Assembly: GCA_002842045.1 (NCBI GenBank)
Contig: PHBX01000007.1
Location: forward strand, 51,768-115,767
Origin: Chloroflexi bacterium HGW-Chloroflexi-3
GTDB lineage: Bacteria; Chloroflexota; Anaerolineae; Anaerolineales; Anaerolineaceae
DNA: 64,000 nt
Reading direction: 5' to 3'
A program made the translations under genes and the position numbers. Below are positions 44,139 through 52,189 of this stretch, piece by piece (position 1 is the first letter of the stretch; every line of letters starts with the position of its first letter). The notes beneath the pieces are model-generated. The model ran no database searches, was not told the origin of the DNA, and worked only from the letters and a program-made list of their open reading frames with translations.

Positions 44139-45416
44139 ATGACAACATCGACGAGCACATGGCAGCAAATCAAATTCTTCCCCCAAAGCGCGCGCTTATT
44201 TTTGATGGCGACCATTATCAATGGGGTTATTTTCAGCACCTGGCAATTATTTTTTAATTTTTTCATCCTGGCGAGAGGTTTTGAAAAGGATTTTTTGGGG
44301 TTAATCAACTCCATGCCTTCGATGGCCGGATTGTTCCTGGGTATCCTGATGGGCATGCTTTCTGATCGCATCGGGCGCCGACCGGCGATGTTGTTGGGGC
44401 TATCCATTTTCACCGTTGCCATGGGATTGCAGTTGTTTGTGCAATCGCAACTCTTATTATTAATGTTAGCTTTTCTGGGTGGGGTGGGAAATTCTCTGTA
44501 CTTTATCAGTCAGGCGCCTTTCATGATGAAAGTCACCAACGCCCAGAATCGCTCGTTGATGTTCAGTCTGAATTTTGGGTTGGCAACCCTGGCAGGGGCC
44601 GTGGGGAATATCTTTGCCGGGCAAATGCCAGGTTGGTTTGGTGGATTTCTGGGCGTACCTGCCGATAGCGCTCAGGCCTATCAGATGGTGTTGATGGTGA
44701 GTGTGGTATTGGGTTTCTTTGCTTTGATCCCGATCTTCATTTTAAAAGAACCGGTGAAAACCCAAAGTATAAATGAGGTGAAATCAAACCAATGGGCTTT
44801 GTTGAAGAAAACGATGAAAAGGGGATTTACCTGGAAATTGGTTTTACCAGAATTACTGTTAGGCTTTGGGGCTGCCATCACCATCCCGTATATGAACCTT
44901 TACTTTTCAGAGACATTTAATATGAAGAGCAATGTACTGGGAGCGCTTTTCAGCCTGAGCGCTCTGTTGGTCGGTGTGGGCTCGATATTGGGTCCCCGCC
45001 TGGTGCAGAAATTCAACAGCAAAATCCGGGTGGTGGTGATGACCCAGGCCAGCAGCCTGGTGTTTTTGTTGGTGCTGGCTTTTTCTCCCTTTGCCTGGCT
45101 GGCAGCCATCGGGTATCTATTGCGTGGGATGTTAATGAACATGGCCGTGCCGTTATATAATGCCTTCTGTATGGAAAATGTGGCTGAGAACGAACAGGGT
45201 GTGGTTAACAGCCTGATCAGCAACTCCTGGACGGCTGGCTGGGCGATTGGTCCATTTATTTCGGGATTGATACAGATCCGCTATGGTTTTCAGCCCTTAT
45301 TCCTGACAACAGCAACCATTTATTGTCTTTCGATTCTTTCCACCTGGGTGTTCTTCAGCCAGTATGAGAAAAAGAAATTGGCTGCAGACCTGGTTCTTGA
45401 ACCTGGATTGGTTTGA
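44139..45416 (+). CDS. Major facilitator superfamily transporter
   Basis: The 425-residue protein has 12 predicted helices and the MFS loop 2-3 motif GMLSDRIGRRPAMLLG, with an echo in the second half (GPRLVQKFNSKIRVVVMT). The sequence resembles drug:proton antiporters and multidrug efflux proteins. It starts 5 bp after the HAD gene. If the 34-residue peptide of this cluster is a product, this transporter is the obvious exporter; alternatively it is a drug efflux pump. Confidence 0.92.
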   Translation: MTTSTSTWQQIKFFPQSARLFLMATIINGVIFSTWQLFFNFFILARGFEKDFLGLINSMPSMAGLFLGILMGMLSDRIGRRPAMLLGLSIFTVAMGLQLFVQSQLLLLMLAFLGGVGNSLYFISQAPFMMKVTNAQNRSLMFSLNFGLATLAGAVGNIFAGQMPGWFGGFLGVPADSAQAYQMVLMVSVVLGFFALIPIFILKEPVKTQSINEVKSNQWALLKKTMKRGFTWKLVLPELLLGFGAAITIPYMNLYFSETFNMKSNVLGALFSLSALLVGVGSILGPRLVQKFNSKIRVVVMTQASSLVFLLVLAFSPFAWLAAIGYLLRGMLMNMAVPLYNAFCMENVAENEQGVVNSLISNSWTAGWAIGPFISGLIQIRYGFQPLFLTTATIYCLSILSTWVFFSQYEKKKLAADLVLEPGLV

Positions 45417-45422
45417 TTATTA

Positions 45423-46019
45423 ATGGCAGCTGATCGCATGCGCATTGGCGTCATTTCCGATACCCACATCCCGGATCGGGTTGGCGCTTTGCACCCGGAT
45501 ATCCTGTCTACCTTTAAAGACAAGGGTGTGGAGTTGATTATCCATGCCGGGGACATCTCCTCTCCGGATGTGATCCGCCAGCTGGAGCAGATTGCCCCGG
45601 TGCAAGCTGTGCAGGGCAACCGGGATTGGTGGCGCTTCAATGACCTGCCGACTCTGAAAGTCATCAATATTAAGGAAGTGAAGATCCTGGTCACCCATGG
45701 ACACGGACATTTCTTTTCATATATCTGGGATAAGTTTCCCTACTGGATTTTGGGGTACCAATTCGAGCGCTTCGTGAAGAAATTTGCCTTACTGAATCAG
45801 GATTTTGACGTCGTTATCTTCGGGCACTCGCACCGCTCCGAAAATCGTTGGGTGCAGAGCAGGTTGTATTTCAATCCCGGCTCGGCGTATGACCCATTAG
45901 AAAATCACAGCGGACCTTCGATTGGGTTGATGGAGATTGGGGAAGAGAAAGAAATCAGTGCAGAGATTATTCGCTTGCGGGAAATGAAATGGCAGGGTGG
46001 AAAATGGACAATTCGATAG
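45423..46019 (+). CDS. YfcE/MJ0936-type metallophosphoesterase
   Basis: The 198-residue phosphodiesterase has the metal-ligand motifs in order: GVISDTHIPD, IIHAGDISS, VQGNRDWW, VTHGHGH and FGHSHRSE. The fold is the small calcineurin-like phosphoesterase of the YfcE family. It is 6 bp after the MFS gene and ends the apparent operon. The substrate is unknown. Confidence 0.93.
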   Translation: MAADRMRIGVISDTHIPDRVGALHPDILSTFKDKGVELIIHAGDISSPDVIRQLEQIAPVQAVQGNRDWWRFNDLPTLKVINIKEVKILVTHGHGHFFSYIWDKFPYWILGYQFERFVKKFALLNQDFDVVIFGHSHRSENRWVQSRLYFNPGSAYDPLENHSGPSIGLMEIGEEKEISAEIIRLREMKWQGGKWTIR

Positions 46020-46104
46020 ATCCATGCATTCGATATGGATCATATGATTGAATATTTGAATTTGAATTATTTGTATGATAACAAATAAAAATGATGAATT
46101 CATC

Positions 46105-46140
46105 AAATACGTAGTCAAAAAATACGTAGTTCTACGTATT
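46105..46140. promoter_or_regulatory. Three-site operator overlapping the surface-cluster promoter
   Basis: The perfect palindrome AATACGTAG-TT-CTACGTATT (46121-46140) runs into the -35 box at 46139. A third half-site AAATACGTAG lies at 46105-46114, 15 bp before the matching position of the palindrome. A regulator bound here would cover or contact RNA polymerase. Confidence 0.65.
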
Positions 46141-46166
46141 GACTCCCATCTGTGAATCATTATACT
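46139..46166 (+). promoter_or_regulatory. Promoter of the leader RNA and surface-protein cluster
   Basis: TTGACT (46139-46144), a 16-base spacer and TATACT (46161-46166). The predicted start near 46173 leaves a 5' leader of about 625 nt before the adhesin ATG at 46800. Confidence 0.72.
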
Positions 46167-46188
46167 AATAGGTAGAGGGAACGTGGAT

Positions 46189-46540
46189 CTGTATGGCACA
46201 CGGATCGCTGTAGCGGGGAAATCTCGTTACACCGTACAGGGAGTGAATGGCGAAACCGGCCTTCTGCAATCTTATTTGTGGAAGCAATGATCTGAACTCG
46301 AAACCAATGGTCGCTATAGGGAAGGATGGGACGCCTTTTCTATGAGTTCAGGGAGCCAGTGGCGAAACCGGCCAGTAAAATCCAAATCTTAATCAATGGA
46401 CATGATGAATTAAACCAGTTTTATTAAACGTGGATAAGGAAGGTGGGACGCCTTTCTTACAGGTTTAGTGATCATGCCCGAGCATCGCAGCAGGGTTGTT
46501 TATCCGTTTGGAGAGCCCGTTTTGGGACGTAACTGGGGAG
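46189..46540 (+). ncRNA. Tandem structured leader RNA (candidate riboswitch), unassigned
   Basis: Three stem-loop modules occur in a row. Module 1 closes CTGTA/TACAG (46189-46193, 46235-46239) around a 10-bp hairpin. Module 2 closes TGAACTC/GAGTTCA (46293-46299, 46344-46350) around ATAGGGAAGG/CCTTTTCTAT with loop ATGGGACG. Module 3 closes TAAACC/GGTTTA (46411-46416, 46462-46467) around TAAGGAAGG/CCTTTCTTA with loop TGGGACG. Modules 1 and 2 are each followed by CAGGGAG-N4-TGGCGAAACCGGCC (46237-46261 and 46349-46373), 112 nt apart. Stem sequences differ while loops are kept, the mark of a conserved RNA. TGGGACG recurs at about 46523. It matches no riboswitch consensus I can recall. Confidence 0.65.
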
Positions 46541-46799
46541 CGTTCATCTTAATTTTGCATACCAGTCTGAACCGTTTAGAAAAGGAAGGAGGTCTGCCGA
46601 ATTTCTATTTAACGAGTTGAGAAAATTACCCACTTATCTAAAATTTTTTTAGCAATTTATTCATTTTTGTAAGTCCCTGGCAACCTCCACAATGTGTCGG
46701 GGAGCAAGTAGAAGAAAGGAAAGGAGAGTTCACCATAAATATTAAATATTTTCTAATCCGACTTAATAAAACTTATGAAAATCTATCGAGGAGGATAGA

Positions 46800-48833
46800 A
46801 TGAAAACGTATAATTTTTTCAAAACAATATACAAAACACTCAACATTCTCGTTATCCTGATGATGACGTTGAATGCACCTTTGAGTGTTTTTGCGTATAC
46901 AGACACCGATAAGGATGACTATCAACCTGGAGAGCTTGTGACCATTTTTGGTGACAATAGTGATGGTTTGTTCTATCAAGAAGGTGTTGTTGTTGATGTA
47001 GTTGTCACGGGTCCTACACCTGATGACCACTATTACTGTACCAGTGAGCCTGCTTCAGCAGAAGGATCCTGGTCGTGCACCGTAACGATCAGTGAGGATC
47101 CTTTGATTGCAGTAGGGTATTATTCCTATGTAACCATGCAGAATGGTGTGGTTATTGAGGAAGGTTCTTTTACAGATGCAGCCCCGCCCAGCATTGAACA
47201 ACTCTGGCAATGTGATCCACCAACCCCTTATGATCGACCGACATACGATTGTACACCAGGGTCAGCGGTTGGTTGGGTTACCGGCAATAATGATGGGTTG
47301 TACTATGAAGGCGATACAGTTCCTTATCGAACCAGGTTAAGTAATCTGAAACAGGGAGATGAGTATAGTATCACCATTGAATGGGACACAACCCAATCAT
47401 CAAAACATGCTATTGATTACTTAAAAACTTACAATGCTACTATGGAGAACGCTAAACCATGCGTTGGACTTACCAAACTGCCTGCTGGATTTGATTGTTT
47501 CACAGCAAGTACATGGGAAATTCCTGCTGACACTTTTATGCAAAGTGACCCAGATTGGATTGCGAATGGTGGATTTCAGGATCCTGGTGAGTTTTCAATG
47601 TTTGGTGGAACCATCACTAGTGTGAGTGAGTATACATCCCCAGCCGATTACCTTGGGAACACCAAGACATCCATCACAGTTTTTTTTACAGCTGGATCGA
47701 CAGATCTGGTGATGGCTTGGGGTGGTCATATCGCTGAAAGAGCTGATTGGGGTCTCAATAACTCCGCTGTTTCTATCAGTGGTTCACCTTACCATATGCG
47801 CATTATCAGTTGGTATGATGTGACCAATAATAAATCACTGAATGTGGGACAGATGGATAGAAGCTTGAGCGCTGAAGCTGTTGTTTACCCTGGAAAGATA
47901 ATCATCGTAAAAAGTGCTTCTCCTTCAAGTGAAACATCGTTCCCCTTTACAGCTGCTCCTTCACCATTGTATAACTTTAGTCTGGTCGACGATATGGATT
48001 CGACAGATCCATCATGGGATTTTCTTGACATAAAAGAATTCAAAACCTATACAGTAACTGAAAACACACCATATGGTTGGGCGCTGGATAGTATTTTTTG
48101 TTCAACAGATTCACCCAATGGTGGCTCTACAGTTGTAAACCTTGGGACTGCAACCGCAACGATTGATTTAAAGGAAGGTGAGTACGTCACCTGTACATTT
48201 GTTAATACAAAGAACCTGAATCAGGATCTTACTGTTACCAAGACAGCCACACCTGCATTCAATCGTTTGTACAAATGGCAGATTGACAAGAGTGTTGACG
48301 ATACCAGAATTGAAATCGCTGAGGGTGGAACTGCTACATTTAATTACTCTGTCAAAGTAACTCCAAATGGTTTTGTGGATAGTAACTGGATTGTATCTGG
48401 TTCAATCAGTGTTACCAATCCGAATGATGTTGATTTCACGGGTGTCACCATTACGGATGCCATTCCTGGTGGATCCTGTTTGGTTACCGATGGTACCAAT
48501 GTTACAGTGCCAGCAATGGGTTCTGTTACAAAGTCATATTCATGTACTTTAACGAGTGGTGGATCTGGAACCAATACGGCCACTGCAACCTGGGACCCGG
48601 TTGTGAATTACTCTGTAACTGGAAGTGCGCAAGGAACTGCTGGGTTTGACTTCTCCAGTGTGACCCCTTCAGAGACCAACAAAGTGATCACAGTGGTGGA
48701 TGATAAGACCAATCCTGGAAGCCCTGAGACCTTAGGGACAGCAGACTGGGTTGACGGTGAAAAGACCTTCAATTATTCACTGGACAAGATGGGAGTAGCA
48801 GGCACGTGTACAGACTACACCCAGTGTGTGTAG
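46800..48833 (+). CDS. Secreted adhesin-like repeat protein, first reading-frame segment
   Basis: This segment has 677 codons, a Sec signal peptide (charged start, hydrophobic ILVILMMTLNAPLSVFA) and GAGGAGG before the ATG. The exported part has an N-terminal Ig-like region (DDYQPGELVTIFGDN), a middle domain with Cys pairs, a SpaA/prealbumin-like segment (KTYTVTENTPYGWALDS; EYVTCTFVNTK) and one copy of a roughly 200-residue repeat starting DLTVTKTATPAFNRLYKW. The frame stops at TAG 48833, just after GTCTDYT, where the repeat should continue into a D-N-T-A-T strand. The protein then resumes in another frame. It is probably a surface or biofilm protein. Confidence 0.8.
   Translation: MKTYNFFKTIYKTLNILVILMMTLNAPLSVFAYTDTDKDDYQPGELVTIFGDNSDGLFYQEGVVVDVVVTGPTPDDHYYCTSEPASAEGSWSCTVTISEDPLIAVGYYSYVTMQNGVVIEEGSFTDAAPPSIEQLWQCDPPTPYDRPTYDCTPGSAVGWVTGNNDGLYYEGDTVPYRTRLSNLKQGDEYSITIEWDTTQSSKHAIDYLKTYNATMENAKPCVGLTKLPAGFDCFTASTWEIPADTFMQSDPDWIANGGFQDPGEFSMFGGTITSVSEYTSPADYLGNTKTSITVFFTAGSTDLVMAWGGHIAERADWGLNNSAVSISGSPYHMRIISWYDVTNNKSLNVGQMDRSLSAEAVVYPGKIIIVKSASPSSETSFPFTAAPSPLYNFSLVDDMDSTDPSWDFLDIKEFKTYTVTENTPYGWALDSIFCSTDSPNGGSTVVNLGTATATIDLKEGEYVTCTFVNTKNLNQDLTVTKTATPAFNRLYKWQIDKSVDDTRIEIAEGGTATFNYSVKVTPNGFVDSNWIVSGSISVTNPNDVDFTGVTITDAIPGGSCLVTDGTNVTVPAMGSVTKSYSCTLTSGGSGTNTATATWDPVVNYSVTGSAQGTAGFDFSSVTPSETNKVITVVDDKTNPGSPETLGTADWVDGEKTFNYSLDKMGVAGTCTDYTQCV
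48723..48821 (+). repeat. 99-bp exact repeat ending at a frame break (copy 1)
   Basis: The stretch from CCTGAGACC to GACTACACC is identical to 49331-49429. Both copies end at the base where the adhesin reading frame is lost. Identity over 99 bp amid otherwise diverged repeats points to recent gene conversion, duplication or assembly collapse. Confidence 0.85.
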
Positions 48834-49450
48834 GCAAGGATCTGACAGTAGAGAAAACTGCGACCGCTTCAAAAGACAGACTGTACAAATGGTTAATCGA
48901 CAAGGGTGTGGATGAAACCTTAATCAAGATAGCAGAAGGTGGAAAAGCGACCTTCAATTACACAGTCAAAGTAACCCCAGATGGATTTACAGACAGTGGA
49001 TATGAACTGAGCGGCACCATCAAGATCAGCAACCCGAACGATTGGGAAGACATCACCGTATTGGTCGAAGATCTACTGGACAAAGGTGGGACATGTACAA
49101 TTGACCAATCTGGGCCATTTGTTGTAGAGAAAGGTAAATCACTCAATTTGACCTATACCTGTACCACAGATGGGACAACGATTAAAAACACAGTCAACGT
49201 GACCTGGAATAAGGAGTTGTACTTCACACCTACAGGATTAGCCACAGATGATGCAGCAGTTACGTTTGCTTTGGACAAAGAGACCAACAAAGTGATCACA
49301 GTGGTGGATGATAAAACCGATCCAATGAATCCTGAGACCTTAGGGACAGCAGACTGGGTTGACGGTGAAAAGACCTTCAATTATTCACTGGACAAGATGG
49401 GAGTAGCAGGCACGTGTACAGACTACACCTGTGTGTTGGTAAGGAGCTGA
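48827..49450 (+). pseudogene. Adhesin-like protein, second segment (frame-shifted)
   Basis: From TGT 48827 the next frame reads CVGKDLTVEKTATASKDRLYKW and continues through a full second copy of the roughly 200-residue repeat, again ending at GTCTDYT and then a stop at 49450. It has no ribosome-binding site of its own and no plausible start (an ATG at 48806 encodes unrelated residues first). It is a continuation of the previous segment after loss of non-triplet sequence, not a separate gene. The whole domain is open, so the lesion is recent, artefactual or bypassed. Confidence 0.7.
49331..49429 (+). repeat. 99-bp exact repeat ending at a frame break (copy 2)
   Basis: This is identical to 48723-48821, 608 bp away. 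After it copy 2 reads TGTGTGTTGG where copy 1 reads CAGTGTGTGTAGG. Confidence 0.85.
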
Positions 49451-50571
49451 CAGTCACCAAGACTGCTGCTGGCACATATGATCGCACCTACCTGTGGGAC
49501 ATCATGAAAGATGTTGACAAGACCTATGTTGGAGCCATGGTTGGAGATGTAATCACCTTCAATTACACAATCAAAGTCTGGCAAACTGGTATCTCGGATA
49601 GTAATTGGTCACTAACTGGAAAGATCAAGGTTTCCAATCCAAATGATTGGGAAGATATCGTTGCCACTATTACCGATGTTTATCCAGGTGGTGTTTGTAC
49701 GGTGGAAGGTGGAGTAGATGTGACTGTACCAAAAGGCAGCTTTGTTGAATTGGACTACAGATGTACATTCTTAGATAAACCTTCATACACTGGAACCAAT
49801 ACTGCAACAGCTACCTGGGACAAGGCTACCTACTTCACACCAACCGGAACAGCAAGCGGTATGGCGGAAGTTAGCTTCATAAAAGACAAAGAAACTAACA
49901 AAGAAATCCATGTCACCGACAGTTATGCAGGAGCTCTTGGATCTGTAACTGCAACTGATGAAGCACCATGGGCTGAAGCAACTTTCACTTACCAAAGGGA
50001 TATTACTGCAGAGTATACACCTGCATGTATGACTTACGACAATACAGCAACTATTGTAGAAACTGAACAGTCGGATAGTGCCAGTGTTCAGATTTGTACC
50101 AAATACTGGGCATTCACCCCTGGATTCTGGAAGAATCATACGGCTGATACCCGTAATGGGCATGATGCATGGAAGTACACGAATTATGCAACTGGTGATT
50201 TGTTGGATGATGTATTCGACCTTGGAGTACTTGTAGGACTCTCACCAAAAGGTACTGGGAGAACCTTCGAGGAATCGACTTTACTTGATGCACTGCGCTT
50301 CAAGGGTGGTTCTGGGTTGACCGGAGCGGGAGAGATTCTGCTAAGGGCTGGTGTGGCTTCCTTGTTGAATGCTTCTTTCCACGAGAAGATGCATGGTACA
50401 GTTGTTGGTTACTTCCCATATAGCACTACAGAAGTCATTTCTAAGATCAATGCTGTGCTAGCGATTGGCAATCCTTCAGAGATGTTAGCATTGGCAGCCG
50501 AATTGGATGGGTACAACAATGGTTGGCATACTATTGATTGGACCTGGGATCCGGAGGTGCTATTACCATAA
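49432..50571 (+). pseudogene. Adhesin-like protein, third segment (frame-shifted)
   Basis: From TGT 49432 a third frame reads CVGKELTVTKTAAGTYDRTYLW, a third repeat copy, and this time passes intact through the point broken in copies 1 and 2 (ACMTYDNTATIVETEQSDSASVQ). A C-terminal domain of about 150 residues follows, beginning YWAFTPGFWKNH with the TPGFWKNH motif of secreted Chloroflexota and actinobacterial proteins. It ends WTWDPEVLLP with no sorting motif. The intact third copy shows what the first two lack: roughly 16 residues between DYT and the next CVGK. Confidence 0.7.
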
Positions 50572-50628
50572 ATAATACAAAACGTCATTCCCTGTAGGTC
50601 AAAGTCCCCGTCCTATAGAAAAAAACCT

Positions 50629-50656
50629 GGGGGCGATAGAATTTTTCCATCGCCCC
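50629..50656 (+). terminator. Hairpin after the adhesin-like gene
   Basis: GGGGCGAT and ATCGCCCC pair around an 11-base loop, with only a weak T-rich tail (TTGATTTGATT). It is probably a weak terminator or processing site between the adhesin and the beta-propeller gene. Confidence 0.55.
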
Positions 50657-50706
50657 TTGATTTGATTAAGAATATTGACTATCAAATAACTTTTAGGAGT
50701 TTTGTG

Positions 50707-52170
50707 ATGAAACCAATCTGGCGACCAACACTCAAAGCAATTATCATTTCTTTATTACTTTTTAGCACTTTCTTAATCACATTTCCTGCTGCAGCAGAGG
50801 TATTTCAGATTCAAGAAACCAGTTTGTATGAATTTGGTCATGTTGGGAGTATACATATATCACCAGAAGGAAAATTGTTGGTTGTAGATGATGAAAATGA
50901 GTTATGGGTGATTAACCCACAAACCGGAAGTTATCTGGACTACATTTCATTCGGGTATGAGAATCTGGCAGATATTACGTTTGCATCCGGGCAACAGCTA
51001 TGGTGGACGAATAATGTTCGCGGTTTTGGGAATTTTGATCTGAACACCGATCAAATGCAAGATTGGAGTGTAGACTTAACAAATTTTCCTTTAGATTTGC
51101 AATTAGGGACAATTGCTTCATTCCAAAATTACATCTGGCTGCCAACCTGGTATGGTGAAACGTATGGGTTATTTCAATTCAATCCAATATCCAGTGAAAT
51201 ATGTCTATACCATTTTACAGGCGGGTTGTATGCTGCTGATATTGCAGTTATGAACGATCAAATCTGGATATTGGATTGGCGCGATAAAACTTTGGATTCA
51301 TTATTCGCCTTTAATCCCATTGATGGAAATTTAATTAAATATGCATTAAGCCGAAATATTGGTGAACTTGCATTTTTATTTGTCGATGGAAATGAACTCT
51401 GGTGGGCGGAAGACAAAATGGATGGTGCTGTGGTGCGTTTTGTCCCAGGTTCCAGTGAAATGAATATGACTGTTTATTCATTACCTACTGGCACACATCC
51501 ACGTAATCTTTATGTAGACCAGGGGATAGTCTGGTACAGTGATATCAAAGGCACAGTTGGTCAATTAGACCCTGAGAAAGCGCCTGGGTTATCTACTACT
51601 ATCTCTGGAATTAATCTTGGTAATCTGGATTCTGATCCTTGTATTGTTTTGGATGATTGGGGCGCTTATTCACTAACACCCGAACCTGAAGGAATTTTTT
51701 CATGGCAAATTAATGATATAGAAATGAATTTGATTAAGCCTGGTTTACATGTCTTTAATCTTCCTGAGAACTCGGCAGCATATGGAATTGCAGTCTCAAA
51801 TAATTATGCCTGGATCAGTGATGCTGGCAGGCAAAAGCTGATTCGGTTTGCCTTGGCGGAGGAAGCAGGAACTTATATCACCGTGATAAAACAGATAATC
51901 AATGACAATGGTGGAACAGCGAAACCGGATGATTTCAAACTGACATTGGACGGAGAGGTTGTAACAAATGGTGTAGCAGTACCGGTCAACCCAGGCACCT
52001 ACTCTGTGGGAGAAACTTTATTGCCTGGCTACAGCTTTGTAATCTACAGTGGCGATTGTGATATTAATGGTGGTGTAACGGTAGCGCTCGGGGAAAGCAA
52101 AACCTGTACGATCACAAATCGATTTGATGGGAATGATCATTACATTTACTTACCTTTGGTAATAAAATGA
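50707..52170 (+). CDS. Secreted beta-propeller (Vgb/NHL-like) protein with YLPLV tail
   Basis: The 487-residue protein starts at ATG 50707 (AGGAG 8 bases upstream) with a Sec signal (AIIISLLLFSTFLITFPAAAE). The body has repeated W-rich blades such as QLWWTNNVRG, YIWLPTWYGETYG, QIWILDWRD and ELWWAEDKMDGAVVRF, typical of virginiamycin-B-lyase-like or NHL propellers. A prealbumin-like domain follows (TYSVGETLLPGYSFVIYSGDC). The chain ends NDHYIYLPLVIK, a short tail shared with other secreted proteins here. It is likely a surface protein; enzymatic activity is not implied. Confidence 0.83.
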   Translation: MKPIWRPTLKAIIISLLLFSTFLITFPAAAEVFQIQETSLYEFGHVGSIHISPEGKLLVVDDENELWVINPQTGSYLDYISFGYENLADITFASGQQLWWTNNVRGFGNFDLNTDQMQDWSVDLTNFPLDLQLGTIASFQNYIWLPTWYGETYGLFQFNPISSEICLYHFTGGLYAADIAVMNDQIWILDWRDKTLDSLFAFNPIDGNLIKYALSRNIGELAFLFVDGNELWWAEDKMDGAVVRFVPGSSEMNMTVYSLPTGTHPRNLYVDQGIVWYSDIKGTVGQLDPEKAPGLSTTISGINLGNLDSDPCIVLDDWGAYSLTPEPEGIFSWQINDIEMNLIKPGLHVFNLPENSAAYGIAVSNNYAWISDAGRQKLIRFALAEEAGTYITVIKQIINDNGGTAKPDDFKLTLDGEVVTNGVAVPVNPGTYSVGETLLPGYSFVIYSGDCDINGGVTVALGESKTCTITNRFDGNDHYIYLPLVIK

Positions 52171-52189
52171 CATTTCTGAGGAGATTTAC

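Noticed and set aside
46189..46540. c-di-GMP-I, cobalamin or TPP riboswitch in the adhesin leader
   Set aside because: Some short strings are shared with c-di-GMP-I, but the order, junction and tetraloop-receptor stem do not fit, and the cobalamin and TPP cores are absent. I kept it as an unassigned structured RNA.
48806..49450. Separate gene starting at ATG 48806
   Set aside because: Its first residues lie over the end of the upstream repeat in another frame, and there is no ribosome-binding site; it is the continuation of the broken adhesin.
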